Below are positions 41,210 through 50,447 of a stretch of 64,000 nucleotides of DNA, one piece after another; position 1 is the stretch's first letter, and the number at the start of each line of letters is the position of its first letter. This DNA is from an uncultured Candidatus Saccharibacteria bacterium (GTDB taxonomy: Bacteria; Patescibacteriota; Saccharimonadia; Saccharimonadales; Saccharimonadaceae), in contig CALHKE010000019.1 in the NCBI GenBank assembly GCA_938033695.1, forward strand, positions 62,001 to 126,000. Reading direction: 5' to 3'. A program made the translations under genes and the position numbers. The notes beneath the pieces are model-generated. The model was not told the DNA's origin. It saw only the letters and a program-made list of their open reading frames with translations, and searched no databases.

Positions 41210-43372
41210 ATGAATCTTTTTACCTCTGAGTTAAATCCCGCCCAAGCTGACGCCGTCGAAACCCTTTCTGGACCGCTCTTGATTTTGGCTGGTGCTGGTT
41301 CTGGTAAAACTAAAACCCTCACCCACCGTATCGCTAATCTGATTACTCATGGGATTTTGCCCTCACAAATTCTCGCTGTCACTTTTACTAATAAGGCGGC
41401 CAGGGAAATGCGCGAGCGTCTTTTTCATCTCTTGAAACAGGCCTCAAAAGAAACCGATGAGTACCCTGATAATCTAAAATCTTTCTTCACTTCCGATCTT
41501 TTTTCGGCTACGGAAGTGCCGCGCAATTTTATGTCATTCATGGGGACCTTCCATGGCATCTGTGTCAAAATTCTCCGTATGGAAGCCGAAAACCTTCACC
41601 TGGACCGTAACTTCCTGATTTATGATACTTCTGATCAAGAAGCTCTGATTAAACGCGCGATTAAAAATCTCCGTTTCGAAGATAAGAATCTCCGTCCGAA
41701 AACTATTCAAAGTACAATTTCTAGCTCGAAAAATGCCGGTGTCTTGCCGGAAGAATATGAAGCTTCCGCCAGTTACCCTCAGCAGAAGAATATCGCCAAA
41801 GTCTTCTTTGAATATGAAAAATTGAAGGCAGCCGCTTCCGCCCTCGATTTTGACGATCTCTTGCTAAAAACCGTGGAGCTTTTTGAGACTAATCCAGCCG
41901 TGCATCAAAAATGGCAGACCCGTTTCCGTCACATTCTGATTGACGAGTATCAGGATACCAACCATGTGCAATATCGTTTGATTAAACTTCTCACCAGTCC
42001 TGAACAAAATATTTGTGTAGTCGGCGACGACTGGCAATCAATTTATTCTTGGCGTGGCGCCGATTTTCGTAATATCTTGCACTTTGAGGCTGATTTTCCG
42101 GGCGCCAAAGTCATCAAGCTCGAACAAAATTATCGCAGTACCGGTAATATTTTGAGGGCTGGCCAGCAAATCATTGAACATAATAAAACTAGAAGCTCCA
42201 AGGAGTTATTTACCGAATCTGGGGATGGGGAAAAGGTCGAAATTCAGGCTCTCAATGATGAATCTGCTGAAGCTAGCTTTGTCGCGCTTAAAATTATTAA
42301 TCTCTTAGCCAATGCTAAAAATGAGGTAAGCAATTTCTCCGATTTTGCCGTGCTTTATCGCACTAACGCGCAGAGTTTTGCCATGGAAAAAGCCCTGATT
42401 TCGCGCGATATTCCCTATAAAATTATCGGCGGCATCCGTTTCTATGATCGTAAGGAAATTAAAGACGTTTTAGCTATTCTAAGGCTCGTTCTAAATCCAC
42501 GCGACCGTGTTTCCTTTGAGCGGGTGACGAAGAATGTCATTTCTGGCATCGGTCCAGCCAGTCTAGAAAAAATCTATCTCGCACTCGGCCTGGATGGTGT
42601 ATTGACGGACCTGGAGGCTGATCAAGTTCTTACTGGTAAGGCCAAAAATAGTTTCTTGCGACTGCAAAATTTCCTCAAGACTATCGACCGCACTGCCAAT
42701 CCTTCGGAAATTATTACCGAAGTGATTAATTATTTTGATTTTGCTAACCTCGTCGATGACGGCACTCCGGCCACTACCGAGCGTCAGGAAAACCTCGACG
42801 CTCTTGTCGGCAACACCAAAGATTTTGATACACTCGAGGACTTTCTTGCTGATTCTGCACTAATGTCTTCTTCTGATGAATCGACTCGTGATAATTCCGT
42901 CACTCTTATGACACTCCACGCGGCCAAGGGTCTTGAATTTCCGGTTGTTTTCATAGTCGGCATGGAAGAAGGTCTTTTCCCAAGTTCTATGAGTTCCGAT
43001 GAGGATAGTATTGAAGAGGAGCGTCGTCTGGCCTATGTCGGTGTGACTCGCGCCAAAAAGCGCCTCTTCCTTACTTTTACCGCTGTGAGGTTTCTGCATG
43101 GTAAGTCTAATTTTAATACGCCATCCCGCTTTCTGGCTGAGCTCGGCTATCAACCAGACCTCTTTAATGAATCCGTTGATAATAGTTTTGGTAATGGCTA
43201 TGGTAATAATTTTGGTGACAATCGCAGTCATAAATTCAATAATGATTTTGATGATTTTTCCGATGCATTTAGTAGTTCTTCTAGCTACAATCAGTCAAAA
43301 CCAAAGTCCAGTAAAAAATTTGACCCTTTCTACGATGATATTTTTTATGAAGATGAGGGATTCGATTTTTAA
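41210..43372 (+). CDS. PcrA/UvrD-type DNA helicase
   Basis: The 720-aa SF1A helicase has LNPAQADAVETLSGPLLILAG (Q motif and motif I with GAGSGKT), VTFTNKAAREMRERL (Ia), GTFHGICVKIL (Ib), ILIDEYQDTN (II), VVGDDWQSIYSWRGAD (III), EQNYRSTGNIL (IV), LMTLHAAKGLEFPVVFIVG (V) and RRLAYVGVTRAKKRLFLTF (VI). It is the full-length PcrA/UvrD type for nucleotide-excision repair and replication restart. The C-terminus has an Asn/Gly/Asp/Ser/Phe-rich disordered tail (about 640-720). It is leaderless by position, with TATAAT at 41198-41203 and 6 nt to the ATG. Confidence 0.95.
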   Translation: MNLFTSELNPAQADAVETLSGPLLILAGAGSGKTKTLTHRIANLITHGILPSQILAVTFTNKAAREMRERLFHLLKQASKETDEYPDNLKSFFTSDLFSATEVPRNFMSFMGTFHGICVKILRMEAENLHLDRNFLIYDTSDQEALIKRAIKNLRFEDKNLRPKTIQSTISSSKNAGVLPEEYEASASYPQQKNIAKVFFEYEKLKAAASALDFDDLLLKTVELFETNPAVHQKWQTRFRHILIDEYQDTNHVQYRLIKLLTSPEQNICVVGDDWQSIYSWRGADFRNILHFEADFPGAKVIKLEQNYRSTGNILRAGQQIIEHNKTRSSKELFTESGDGEKVEIQALNDESAEASFVALKIINLLANAKNEVSNFSDFAVLYRTNAQSFAMEKALISRDIPYKIIGGIRFYDRKEIKDVLAILRLVLNPRDRVSFERVTKNVISGIGPASLEKIYLALGLDGVLTDLEADQVLTGKAKNSFLRLQNFLKTIDRTANPSEIITEVINYFDFANLVDDGTPATTERQENLDALVGNTKDFDTLEDFLADSALMSSSDESTRDNSVTLMTLHAAKGLEFPVVFIVGMEEGLFPSSMSSDEDSIEEERRLAYVGVTRAKKRLFLTFTAVRFLHGKSNFNTPSRFLAELGYQPDLFNESVDNSFGNGYGNNFGDNRSHKFNNDFDDFSDAFSSSSSYNQSKPKSSKKFDPFYDDIFYEDEGFDF

Positions 43373-43399
43373 AAATAACCCTACTAGGGGTTATTTTTT
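43372..43399. terminator. Terminator between pcrA and rsmA
   Basis: A 9-bp stem AAATAACCC/GGGTTATTT with T and A runs on both sides. Confidence 0.82.
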
Positions 43400-43409
43400 C
43401 TTTCCGAGG

Positions 43410-44174
43410 TTATTTCTCTTTAATCTTATTTAGTAACTTTTCGTATTCCAGCAAATCTAAATTAGCTGGCCTTGCATCTAAATCAAACCCAAGTTCTTCG
43501 AAGATCTTCACGATTTCTTCGCGGCTGCGTCCGGTAAAATGTGGTAACATCCCTTGTAGTTTTCTGCGTGGGTTCGCAAAACATTGTTTCACGAATTTTA
43601 GAACTTCTTCCGAAACTAAAGCTTTCTCGCGCGGATAAAAGATTACCGAGGCCGAGTCTACTTTTGGTGGTGGAGTGAAGAATTTGCGTTCGACGAAAAT
43701 TCCTCCTTCAACTTCTGCATAATTTTGCACGAATAAAGTTAGGAACGAGTAGCGACCCTTTTCTTCGAGGATACGATCGGCTACTTCCTTTTGCATTAAG
43801 AGTACGATTTTTGTCGGCTTCTTTTTGAGTAGTAATAATTTTCGAATAATTGGGCTGGTAATATAGTAAGGAATATTTCCTACCACTGAAAAATCTCCAG
43901 AAAGTTGGCCAAAATCAAAATTCAAAACATCAGTATTAATCACTTCCAGATTTTTACCAGGGAAGGAGTTTGGTAGATTATGCGCTAATTTTTCATCAAA
44001 CTCAATCGCCACAACTTTCGGAAAACGCCTGAGTAGGGAACTTGTCAGTGTACCGAGGCCCGGTCCGATTTCCACACAGAAATCTACTTCACTTCTTGCG
44101 CTTTCGGCAATTTCTTCCAAAGTAAAACGATCTTTTAGCCAGTTCTGTCCCAGGGATTTTTTGTTCTGTAACAT
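43410..44174 (-). CDS. rsmA: 16S rRNA dimethyladenosine transferase RsmA (KsgA)
   Basis: RsmA dimethylates A1518/A1519 in 16S rRNA. The 254-aa protein has KKSLGQNWLKD, the SAM site EIGPGLGTLT, the acidic VVAIEFDEKLA, and motif IV NIPYYITSPII. The C-terminus has FFTPPPKVDSASVIFYP and NPRRKLQGML. AGGAG precedes the ATG. It follows the Rpf-like gene by 9 bp and is probably co-transcribed, the same rpf/rsmA neighbourhood as in actinobacteria. Confidence 0.95.
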   Translation of the reverse strand: MLQNKKSLGQNWLKDRFTLEEIAESARSEVDFCVEIGPGLGTLTSSLLRRFPKVVAIEFDEKLAHNLPNSFPGKNLEVINTDVLNFDFGQLSGDFSVVGNIPYYITSPIIRKLLLLKKKPTKIVLLMQKEVADRILEEKGRYSFLTLFVQNYAEVEGGIFVERKFFTPPPKVDSASVIFYPREKALVSEEVLKFVKQCFANPRRKLQGMLPHFTGRSREEIVKIFEELGFDLDARPANLDLLEYEKLLNKIKEK

Positions 44175-44183
44175 CTTTTTCTC

Positions 44184-45230
44184 CTAGTACCAGTGATGGC
44201 TGCTCCAGAAAGCCCAGGCTTGACTCCAGCCGCCATAGCGTCCGGTCACGTAGCCAATCATCCAGCGAATTTGCGTCACTGGGTTGGTCTTCCAGTCACT
44301 ACCAGCTGAAGCCATCTTCGAACCTGGAAGTGCCTGTGGAATACCATAAGCACCTGATCCGGCATTCGACGCATCATAACGACAGCCTGATTCGCGCATA
44401 ATTAAAGTCAAAGCCACGTAAAGGTCATTTTCTGAAACTCCCGCACTTCTGGTGTAGTTTGCACAGGTTTCCCAATCTGGTGGGATTGATTTTTTACTAC
44501 CCACCTTGGTCACCCTGGCCACTGGTTGCTTAATAATATTAGTTGAGACCAGCTCACGCGAAGCTTCCACATTATTCACCATATTAATTTTATAGATAGA
44601 CTGTTTACGACCCACCTCACCCATGGTTTCAAGCTTAGTTTGGCCTGTCGCCATACTTGCGTCGTTTTCCGTTTTTTCTTCATAAGGAATTTCTTCTTCC
44701 ACGGTTACTTCATGGCCACCTGTATGGGTTAGGCGATATTTCGTCGATAGTCCAGCTTCCAAAATGTCGTGATCGGCCACCTTTTTCACTACGTCACCAT
44801 CATAAACACTGAAACCCGCTTCCTTGAAAAGGGCTTTTTCATCGGTAGTCGCAGTCATTAAAAATACCGTCTTCTGTCCATCACTCAAGGTGACAGGTTT
44901 AGCACGGTAAATATTGATGCGATAATTATCAGAATTAATCCGTTCCGTACGGGCAGGCTCCACCTTATCATAATTTTCTACGGCAATATTTGAGCGCTTC
45001 AAAGCCTCTTCGACGGTATTAGCATTAGTTTTAATCGTCAAGGTTTTATTGTCGGCAAAAAATGTCACATAATGCATGTCCGAAATTTCTCCAGCATCTG
45101 GATCTTTAGTCTCGGCAAAAGCTGAACGGACTCTCGAAAATCCGAAGATTAGACCAGATAAAACTAGCAAAAAAGCGCTAAAAATATACAGCGTCTTATA
45201 AGTCTTGGCTATTTTGAAAGCACTACTCAC
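44184..45230 (-). CDS. Rpf/YabE-like protein: DUF348, G5 and lytic transglycosylase-like domain
   Basis: The 348-aa secreted or anchored protein has a membrane/signal helix (about 14-34). Ubiquitin-like DUF348 repeats follow (KTLTIKTNANTVEEALKRSNI and the region around KTVFLMTATTDEKALFKEAG), then a G5 domain (EVTVEEEIPYEEKTENDASM to IIKQPVARVTKVGSK). The C-terminal SLT/Rpf-type domain has the catalytic-type Glu in ALTLIMRESGC and the AYGIPQALPGSKM and QIRWMIGYVTGRYG segments. It should cleave peptidoglycan during growth or resuscitation. The GTG at 45230 is 6 nt after TATAAT (45242-45237), another leaderless-type start. Confidence 0.87.
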   Translation of the reverse strand: MSSAFKIAKTYKTLYIFSAFLLVLSGLIFGFSRVRSAFAETKDPDAGEISDMHYVTFFADNKTLTIKTNANTVEEALKRSNIAVENYDKVEPARTERINSDNYRINIYRAKPVTLSDGQKTVFLMTATTDEKALFKEAGFSVYDGDVVKKVADHDILEAGLSTKYRLTHTGGHEVTVEEEIPYEEKTENDASMATGQTKLETMGEVGRKQSIYKINMVNNVEASRELVSTNIIKQPVARVTKVGSKKSIPPDWETCANYTRSAGVSENDLYVALTLIMRESGCRYDASNAGSGAYGIPQALPGSKMASAGSDWKTNPVTQIRWMIGYVTGRYGGWSQAWAFWSSHHWY

Positions 45231-45323
45231 CTAATTATTATAACATATCGTGATTTATTGATAAAGTTTACGCTAATTTATGATAGAATAAACTTAAGAG
45301 TTATCACATAAAAAGGATGTTTC

Positions 45324-46478
45324 ATGAATCAAGCGGACAACACCGAAGACTTTGCCAATCTAATGGAAGAATTGAATAATTACACTACGGAAAACCATAC
45401 CGATAATACTAATTCTTCAAACCAAACTTCTGAGGCTTCACCTGCGATTGATTTAAGTAATTTGGATGCTAGTCCTGCTGATTCTAGTCAGCCAGTCACT
45501 ATTGCTCCCTCTGCTGATTTTGCTTCCTCTATGAATCAAACCGCCACTACTTCGGCTGCCGCAAAAGATTCTGATAATCTCACTACCCCAAGTCATACTC
45601 CGCTTTCCCCTCTGATGAATTTGGATGGTACGGAAAATACCGAGGCGGTTAAAGCTGCTGAATCTACCAAGGATTCAGCTCCAGATGATGTTGATTTTAC
45701 TAAAGAAGATCAAACAGAAGATGCCGAAAAAACTGAACACGAAAAATTCCTTGAAGATCAAGAGAAAAATCCTTTGAAGGCCGCCGAACCAGTCCCGGGT
45801 TCTATTGGTAGTGCAGTTTCTTATCATGATTACGAAAAAGAGAAAAACGAAGAAGCCACTAAGGCGCAAAATCCTGAGAAGAAGCCGCTTAAGCTCGATC
45901 CAAAAATCATCGCCATTATTGCCATTGCCGGTATTTTTGTAATTTTTGGCGCCATCTTCTTGATTAATGCCTTGAGTAATCAGCCGAAGAAATCTTCTCG
46001 CGCCAACAATCAAAATACCGTTGTTGCTAATGAAAACCAAATTCTCGAATGTGCTACCAAAGTCTCCGAAGAGAATCGCACGAAATATAATGCCGCTTCT
46101 GGCGAAGTCGCAAAGATTTTTACTTACAGCCACGATTCCTTATCCAGTATTGAAATTCGCACAGTCTATGAATTTAGCTCCACTGAGGCTGCTAAAACCG
46201 CCAAGCAAACTATCGATTCTGAAAATCAACTCACCGAAAATAATGGTCGTACCGAAAAGACGGAAAATCATAAGACGATTACCTCTGGCCTAGATGGCAA
46301 AATCGTCTCTCTCTCGGTCACTGTAAAATCAGAAGACCTCGAAGCCTACCAGAAGACCGACGACTTTAAAAATCAAAGTTTTGCTACCGCTGATTCTGAC
46401 GGTAAGCTTGATCTTTCGATTAATAACGTGCTTACTACTCAAAATCTCCAGGGTTTCTCTTGTAGTATTACCGAATAG
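45324..46478 (+). CDS. Single-pass membrane protein with acidic disordered N-terminus, function unknown
   Basis: The 384-aa protein has a Ser/Thr/Asp/Glu-rich, probably disordered cytoplasmic region (1-190), then a membrane helix (about 193-216). A folded extracytoplasmic domain of about 160 residues follows (from ENQILECATKVSEENRTK on), with two Cys (one near each end) that could form a disulphide. It recalls small DUF1307-type lipoprotein domains, but the match is not secure. AAAAAGGA precedes the ATG. Confidence 0.65.
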   Translation: MNQADNTEDFANLMEELNNYTTENHTDNTNSSNQTSEASPAIDLSNLDASPADSSQPVTIAPSADFASSMNQTATTSAAAKDSDNLTTPSHTPLSPLMNLDGTENTEAVKAAESTKDSAPDDVDFTKEDQTEDAEKTEHEKFLEDQEKNPLKAAEPVPGSIGSAVSYHDYEKEKNEEATKAQNPEKKPLKLDPKIIAIIAIAGIFVIFGAIFLINALSNQPKKSSRANNQNTVVANENQILECATKVSEENRTKYNAASGEVAKIFTYSHDSLSSIEIRTVYEFSSTEAAKTAKQTIDSENQLTENNGRTEKTENHKTITSGLDGKIVSLSVTVKSEDLEAYQKTDDFKNQSFATADSDGKLDLSINNVLTTQNLQGFSCSITE

Positions 46479-46487
46479 AAGATTTAA

Positions 46488-46512
46488 AAGAGGCTTCCTG
46501 GCCTCTTTTTTT
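46488..46512 (+). terminator. Terminator before metG
   Basis: A 7-bp stem AAGAGGC/GCCTCTT with a 6-nt loop, followed by T7. Confidence 0.82.
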
Positions 46513-46556
46513 GATTTGAGGAAATACTTGATTTTTGCTATAATTATTAGGAAATT

Positions 46557-47972
46557 ATGAAAAATATCTATATTACCACTGCTATACCTTATGTTAATGG
46601 CCTCCCACATATTGGACATGCCGAAGATTATTTGCTTGCTGACATCTATAAACGTTATCAGGAGCTTTTAGGTAACTCTGTGCGTTTTCAGGCTGGTACC
46701 GATGAGCATGGTAATAAAATCGAGAAAAAAGCTAAATCCCTTGGTCTCGACACGCAAAAATATGTTGACGATAATGCCAAAAAATTCCAAGAATTCATCG
46801 CCCGTTTTGATGTAAAATACACAGATTATATCCGTACTTCTGACCCGAAGCACATGCAGCGCGTGCAAGAAATTTGGCGAAAGCTCAAAGACCATATTTA
46901 TACCGCCAGTTATAATGGTTGGTATTGTGAGGGCTGCGAAAGTTTCGTCACTGAAAAAGAATACACCGAAAATCAAGGTGTTTGTCCAGATCACCAAACC
47001 CCATACAATCGCCTTTCTGAGTCGAATTATTATTTCCGTATCAGTGACTTTAAAGATGAAATTCGTGCCAAAATCGAAAGCGGGGAAATGCAGATTTTAC
47101 CAGAATTTCGTAAGAATGAAATCTTAAAGCTCCTTGCTGATGCGCCAGATGTTTCGATTTCACGTCCAAAATCACATCTCTCTTGGGGTATTCCGGTACC
47201 AGGGGATGAAGAACAGGTGATGTATGTTTGGATGGATGCACTCACGAACTACATTACCGTCCTCGGTTATCCAGACCAGGATATTTCTGAATTTTGGCCA
47301 GCCACGGTTAGTATTGTCGGTAAAGACATCCTGCGTTTTCATGCTATTTTATGGCCAGCGATTTTACTTGGCCTCGGCCTGCCTCTTCCGAAGACTCTCC
47401 TTTCGCACGGTTTTATTTTGGCTAACGGTACGAAAATGAGCAAGAGTATCGGTAATGTTGTCGACCCGATTGAGGTACTCGATAAGCATGGCGTCGATGC
47501 TTTCCGTTATTTCTTCTCTCGCCATATCGACACTTTCCTGGATTCTGATTTCTCTTGGGAAAAATTTGAAAATGCCTATAATAATGAATTAGCCAATGAC
47601 TACGGTAATCTCGTCCAACGTCTAGCCACTCTTTGTAAAAAGAATCAGGTCAGCCTCACAGATGCGCCGGTCCTTGAATTCACGCCAGAATATAGTGAAT
47701 TGATGGATGGTTTTAATTTCTCCGCTGCTATTGATTATGCTTGGAGTCAGGTTCAATTAATTAATAAACACATCGAAGATCAAAAGCCATGGACTGTGGC
47801 TAAGACCGATCCAGAAGCCGCTAAACAAATTTTACTTAATCTCGTGAACGAACTTCTGGTTGTAAATCACATGCTTAAACCGTTTTTGCCAATCACCGCT
47901 ACAATTGAAGAAATCTTTACAGCTTTTGAAATCACTCCACCAGCTACTCCACTCTTTCCAAAGGAACGCTAG
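46557..47972 (+). CDS. metG: Methionyl-tRNA synthetase
   Basis: The 471-aa class I synthetase has the HIGH motif in LPHIGHAED (about 16-24), the GTDEHGNKIEKKA block, the zinc knuckle CEGCESF...CPDH (one Cys replaced by His), WMDALTNYIT, and KMSKS in GTKMSKSIGNVVDP. The anticodon-binding helical domain is present, but the C-terminal tRNA-binding/dimerisation domain of larger MetRS is absent. TATAAT lies at 46539-46544 and AGGA is 6 nt before the ATG. Confidence 0.96.
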   Translation: MKNIYITTAIPYVNGLPHIGHAEDYLLADIYKRYQELLGNSVRFQAGTDEHGNKIEKKAKSLGLDTQKYVDDNAKKFQEFIARFDVKYTDYIRTSDPKHMQRVQEIWRKLKDHIYTASYNGWYCEGCESFVTEKEYTENQGVCPDHQTPYNRLSESNYYFRISDFKDEIRAKIESGEMQILPEFRKNEILKLLADAPDVSISRPKSHLSWGIPVPGDEEQVMYVWMDALTNYITVLGYPDQDISEFWPATVSIVGKDILRFHAILWPAILLGLGLPLPKTLLSHGFILANGTKMSKSIGNVVDPIEVLDKHGVDAFRYFFSRHIDTFLDSDFSWEKFENAYNNELANDYGNLVQRLATLCKKNQVSLTDAPVLEFTPEYSELMDGFNFSAAIDYAWSQVQLINKHIEDQKPWTVAKTDPEAAKQILLNLVNELLVVNHMLKPFLPITATIEEIFTAFEITPPATPLFPKER

Positions 47973-47973
47973 A

Positions 47974-48078
47974 AAAATGGCCTATTATGGGCTATTTTTT
48001 ATATATAATATAAAGCTAAAAATCCTATCCGAAATATATCTATAAAAATAAGACCCCCAGTAGGAGTCTTATTTTTTT
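47974..48078. terminator. Two hairpins between metG and the aquaporin gene
   Basis: The first stem (AAATGGCC region, 47975-47995, T6 tail) terminates metG. The second (AAGACCCC/GGAGTCTT, 48050-48078, T7 on the plus strand) lies next to the convergent aquaporin gene. The bases between them are AT-rich and empty. Confidence 0.75.
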
Positions 48079-48097
48079 GTTTGCTATTCACCAGTGA

Positions 48098-49108
48098 TTA
48101 TTTATCGTGGTGATGATGATGCTTGTCTTCACAGCAATCACATTCGCAGTCATCAGAAAGAGCCTTAGTCACATCAGCCACGAAGAAGGCAAGAATACCT
48201 GCTACAAGTGGAGTGATAATGTGAACCAAAGATTCGAGAGCTACGGTACCCATCAAAGCGTCAAATTTCTCAGCAGAAGTTGGGAAAATTTGGTACATGA
48301 TGGCAATAGCTGGGTTCAAGATGAAATTATTGCGAAGCTTGAAGAAGCTGTCCGAAAGAATCAAGCAGAAGAGAACTGCGAGAGTTACACCACCAGCAAT
48401 GATCGCTGCGTAGGTGAAAGCACTTTTCTTGTGATTGTATTCTTGAGCACGGTTGAAGAAGAATGCTACGGTGAAGACACCGACGAATTCGATCAACATG
48501 TATTTCCAGAAGTCGCTGCCGGTTGCTGCGGTCAGAGCTGGAAGTTCAGCGCTGGCGCCGCTAGCCGTGCGGAGACCGCCGATAATCAATAAACCAAGCC
48601 ATGCACCGACGACCTGAGCTACGATGTAAAGTACACCGCGAATTGCAGAAACACGGCGAGTTGCCATCATGCCGATTGTGGTGGCTGGGTTAAGATGAGC
48701 ACCTGAATAGGCGAAAACTGCCAAGGTAATCGCAAGGAAACCGAACAAGATATAAAGTGGTTGTTGGATTCCAAGAGTGAGTAGAAGCATTGAAAGGAAC
48801 ATAGTTCCGATTACTTCACCGATTACTGCACCCCAAATACGTGGAGTTTCGAAAATCGTTAAAATATTCTCACCTTCAGGATATTTACGAGCAAAGAAAC
48901 CCTTGAATGGATTTTTACTTTCCTTAATTTTCTTTTCTACTTTGAGGACTTCTTTTGTCATTTTCTTTTCAGCCTTCTCAGTCGCTTTTTTACTATCGTC
49001 GACAACTTTTTCGACGACTTCGATAACCTCTTCTTTAATTTCGGTTACCTCTGGTGTATTCACAGTCGTTTTTGGCTTGTGTGCAGACTTTTTAGTCTTT
49101 TTTGCCAT
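48098..49108 (-). CDS. Aquaporin/MIP-family channel with coiled-coil head and Cys/His-rich tail
   Basis: The 336-aa protein has an N-terminal Lys/Glu coiled coil (about 20-65). A six-helix MIP core follows with both NPA boxes, HLNPAT (139-143) and ILNPAI (264-268). The second box lacks the Arg that usually follows NPA, so the selectivity filter is altered. The last 18 residues (DDCECDCCEDKHHHHHDK) are a dense Cys/Asp/His cluster that looks able to bind metal. MIP channels conduct water, glycerol or small neutral solutes. The substrate here is unknown. AGGAGGT precedes the ATG. The gene is divergent from the small membrane protein at 49184. Confidence 0.88.
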   Translation of the reverse strand: MAKKTKKSAHKPKTTVNTPEVTEIKEEVIEVVEKVVDDSKKATEKAEKKMTKEVLKVEKKIKESKNPFKGFFARKYPEGENILTIFETPRIWGAVIGEVIGTMFLSMLLLTLGIQQPLYILFGFLAITLAVFAYSGAHLNPATTIGMMATRRVSAIRGVLYIVAQVVGAWLGLLIIGGLRTASGASAELPALTAATGSDFWKYMLIEFVGVFTVAFFFNRAQEYNHKKSAFTYAAIIAGGVTLAVLFCLILSDSFFKLRNNFILNPAIAIMYQIFPTSAEKFDALMGTVALESLVHIITPLVAGILAFFVADVTKALSDDCECDCCEDKHHHHHDK

Positions 49109-49183
49109 TTTACCTCCTTAATAATATTAAAAAAATTATATCATAATATGATAAACTATGGTAATGTATATCGAAAGGAAAAG

Positions 49184-49411
49184 ATGGGCGTAATTATACA
49201 AAAAGATCAAGATAAAAATGCAGATCTCACTCAAAGAATTACCGCAGACCTTCGAAATCGTGCCAGGATGCAAGCTAAAATGAGCGATCCTGACTTGGTG
49301 GAAGATTCTGATTATGCTAAAGACCTTAAAACTACTAGTAAATTTGGTTGGTTTTGGCCAGTATTAATCATCCTCGCAGTGATTTCTTTAATCTTCATTA
49401 AATTCTTCTAA
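49184..49411 (+). CDS. Small C-tail-anchored membrane protein, unknown
   Basis: The 75-aa protein has a charged N-terminal part (about 50 residues) and one C-terminal helix (WFWPVLIILAVISLIFIKFF). No family was recognised. I chose the ATG at 49184 because GAAAGGA lies 5 nt upstream. The ORF is open further 5' but would run into the divergent aquaporin gene. Confidence 0.65.
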   Translation: MGVIIQKDQDKNADLTQRITADLRNRARMQAKMSDPDLVEDSDYAKDLKTTSKFGWFWPVLIILAVISLIFIKFF

Positions 49412-49423
49412 AAATCTGCATTG

Positions 49424-49447
49424 ATCGCGTCGAATTGGCGCGATTTT
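49424..49447 (+). terminator. Terminator before pheS
   Basis: A 6-bp GC-rich stem ATCGCG/CGCGAT with a 9-nt loop, followed by T6. Confidence 0.8.
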
Positions 49448-49502
49448 TTATTCCCAATTCGTCTTCAACTTCACCTCAAAACAGAGTATAATAGAATAAG
49501 TT

Positions 49503-50447
49503 ATGGAATTGGAACAGCTAAAAGCCGAACTTAAATCTCTCGGCGAAGAATACGCAAAAATGAAGACCTTGGCTCCCGAAGAGCGTAAGGCTTTTGGTCA
49601 AGCTTTGAATCAAAAAAAGCAGGCCGTTATCGATCAAATTAAAGCCCTTGAAGCCGCCAAGCAAAATACTGCCGTGAAAGCGATTGATCTTACCGCCCCA
49701 TTTGACGTTAATCAATCGAGTATTACTTTTCATCGCGGCAGTCGACATCCTTTAATGATTGAGCTCGACCGCGTGATTGATATTTATTCCCGTATGGGTT
49801 TCGAAGTCATGGAGTCCACTCAGCTTGACGATGAATTTCATATGTTTGAATCTTTGAACTTCCCAGAAGGTCATCCGGCTCGTGATGGTTATGATACTTT
49901 CCGCACTAAGGAAGGTTTTATTCCACCTGCTCACACCTCTACCATGCAATATCGTGCGCTCACTTCAAGATTAGATAATCTTGAAAAAGACGGCCAGATT
50001 GCCGTAGTGATTCCAGGTCGTGTTTTCCGTAACGAAGATGTCGATGCTACTCATGAACATACTTTCTATCAATGTGAAGGTGTCTTTGTTTCCAAAACCG
50101 CCAATATGTCAGAAATGCTCGGCGTCTTAAAAAACTTCTTTGAAACCTATTATGGTGAAAAATTGCGTATCAAAACCCAACCTGGCTTCTTTCCATTCAC
50201 TGAACCTTCTTTAGAACTACTCGTCGAAAAGCCAGCCTCTCTTGGTGGTAAGGGCGACGGCTGGCTCGAACTTATGGGCTGTGGCATGATTCATCCGAAT
50301 GTCTTAAAAGCTGCCGGAATTGACCCAGAAGTTTATCACGGTTTTGCCTGGGGTGGTGGTATCGATCGTCTGGTGATTATGAAATATCATCTCAATGATA
50401 TTCGCTTCTTTGAATCAGCCAAACTTGAATTTTTGGAGGAATTTTAA
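49503..50447 (+). CDS. pheS: Phenylalanyl-tRNA synthetase alpha subunit
   Basis: The 314-aa class II synthetase subunit has a shortened N-terminal coiled coil (1-60) and the catalytic motifs: motif 1 around SRHPLMIELDRVIDIYSRMG, motif 2 VFRNEDVDATHEHTF, WLELMGCGMIHP, and motif 3 GFAWGGGIDRLVIMKY. TATAAT at 49487-49492 gives a leader of only a few nt. pheT begins on the last base of its stop (TAATG), ensuring 1:1 synthesis of the heterotetramer. Confidence 0.97.
   Translation: MELEQLKAELKSLGEEYAKMKTLAPEERKAFGQALNQKKQAVIDQIKALEAAKQNTAVKAIDLTAPFDVNQSSITFHRGSRHPLMIELDRVIDIYSRMGFEVMESTQLDDEFHMFESLNFPEGHPARDGYDTFRTKEGFIPPAHTSTMQYRALTSRLDNLEKDGQIAVVIPGRVFRNEDVDATHEHTFYQCEGVFVSKTANMSEMLGVLKNFFETYYGEKLRIKTQPGFFPFTEPSLELLVEKPASLGGKGDGWLELMGCGMIHPNVLKAAGIDPEVYHGFAWGGGIDRLVIMKYHLNDIRFFESAKLEFLEEF

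Noticed and set aside
48107..48592. 161-aa plus-strand ORF opposite the aquaporin gene
   Set aside because: It is the complement of a well-supported MIP channel, has no ribosome site and no family features. A shadow ORF.
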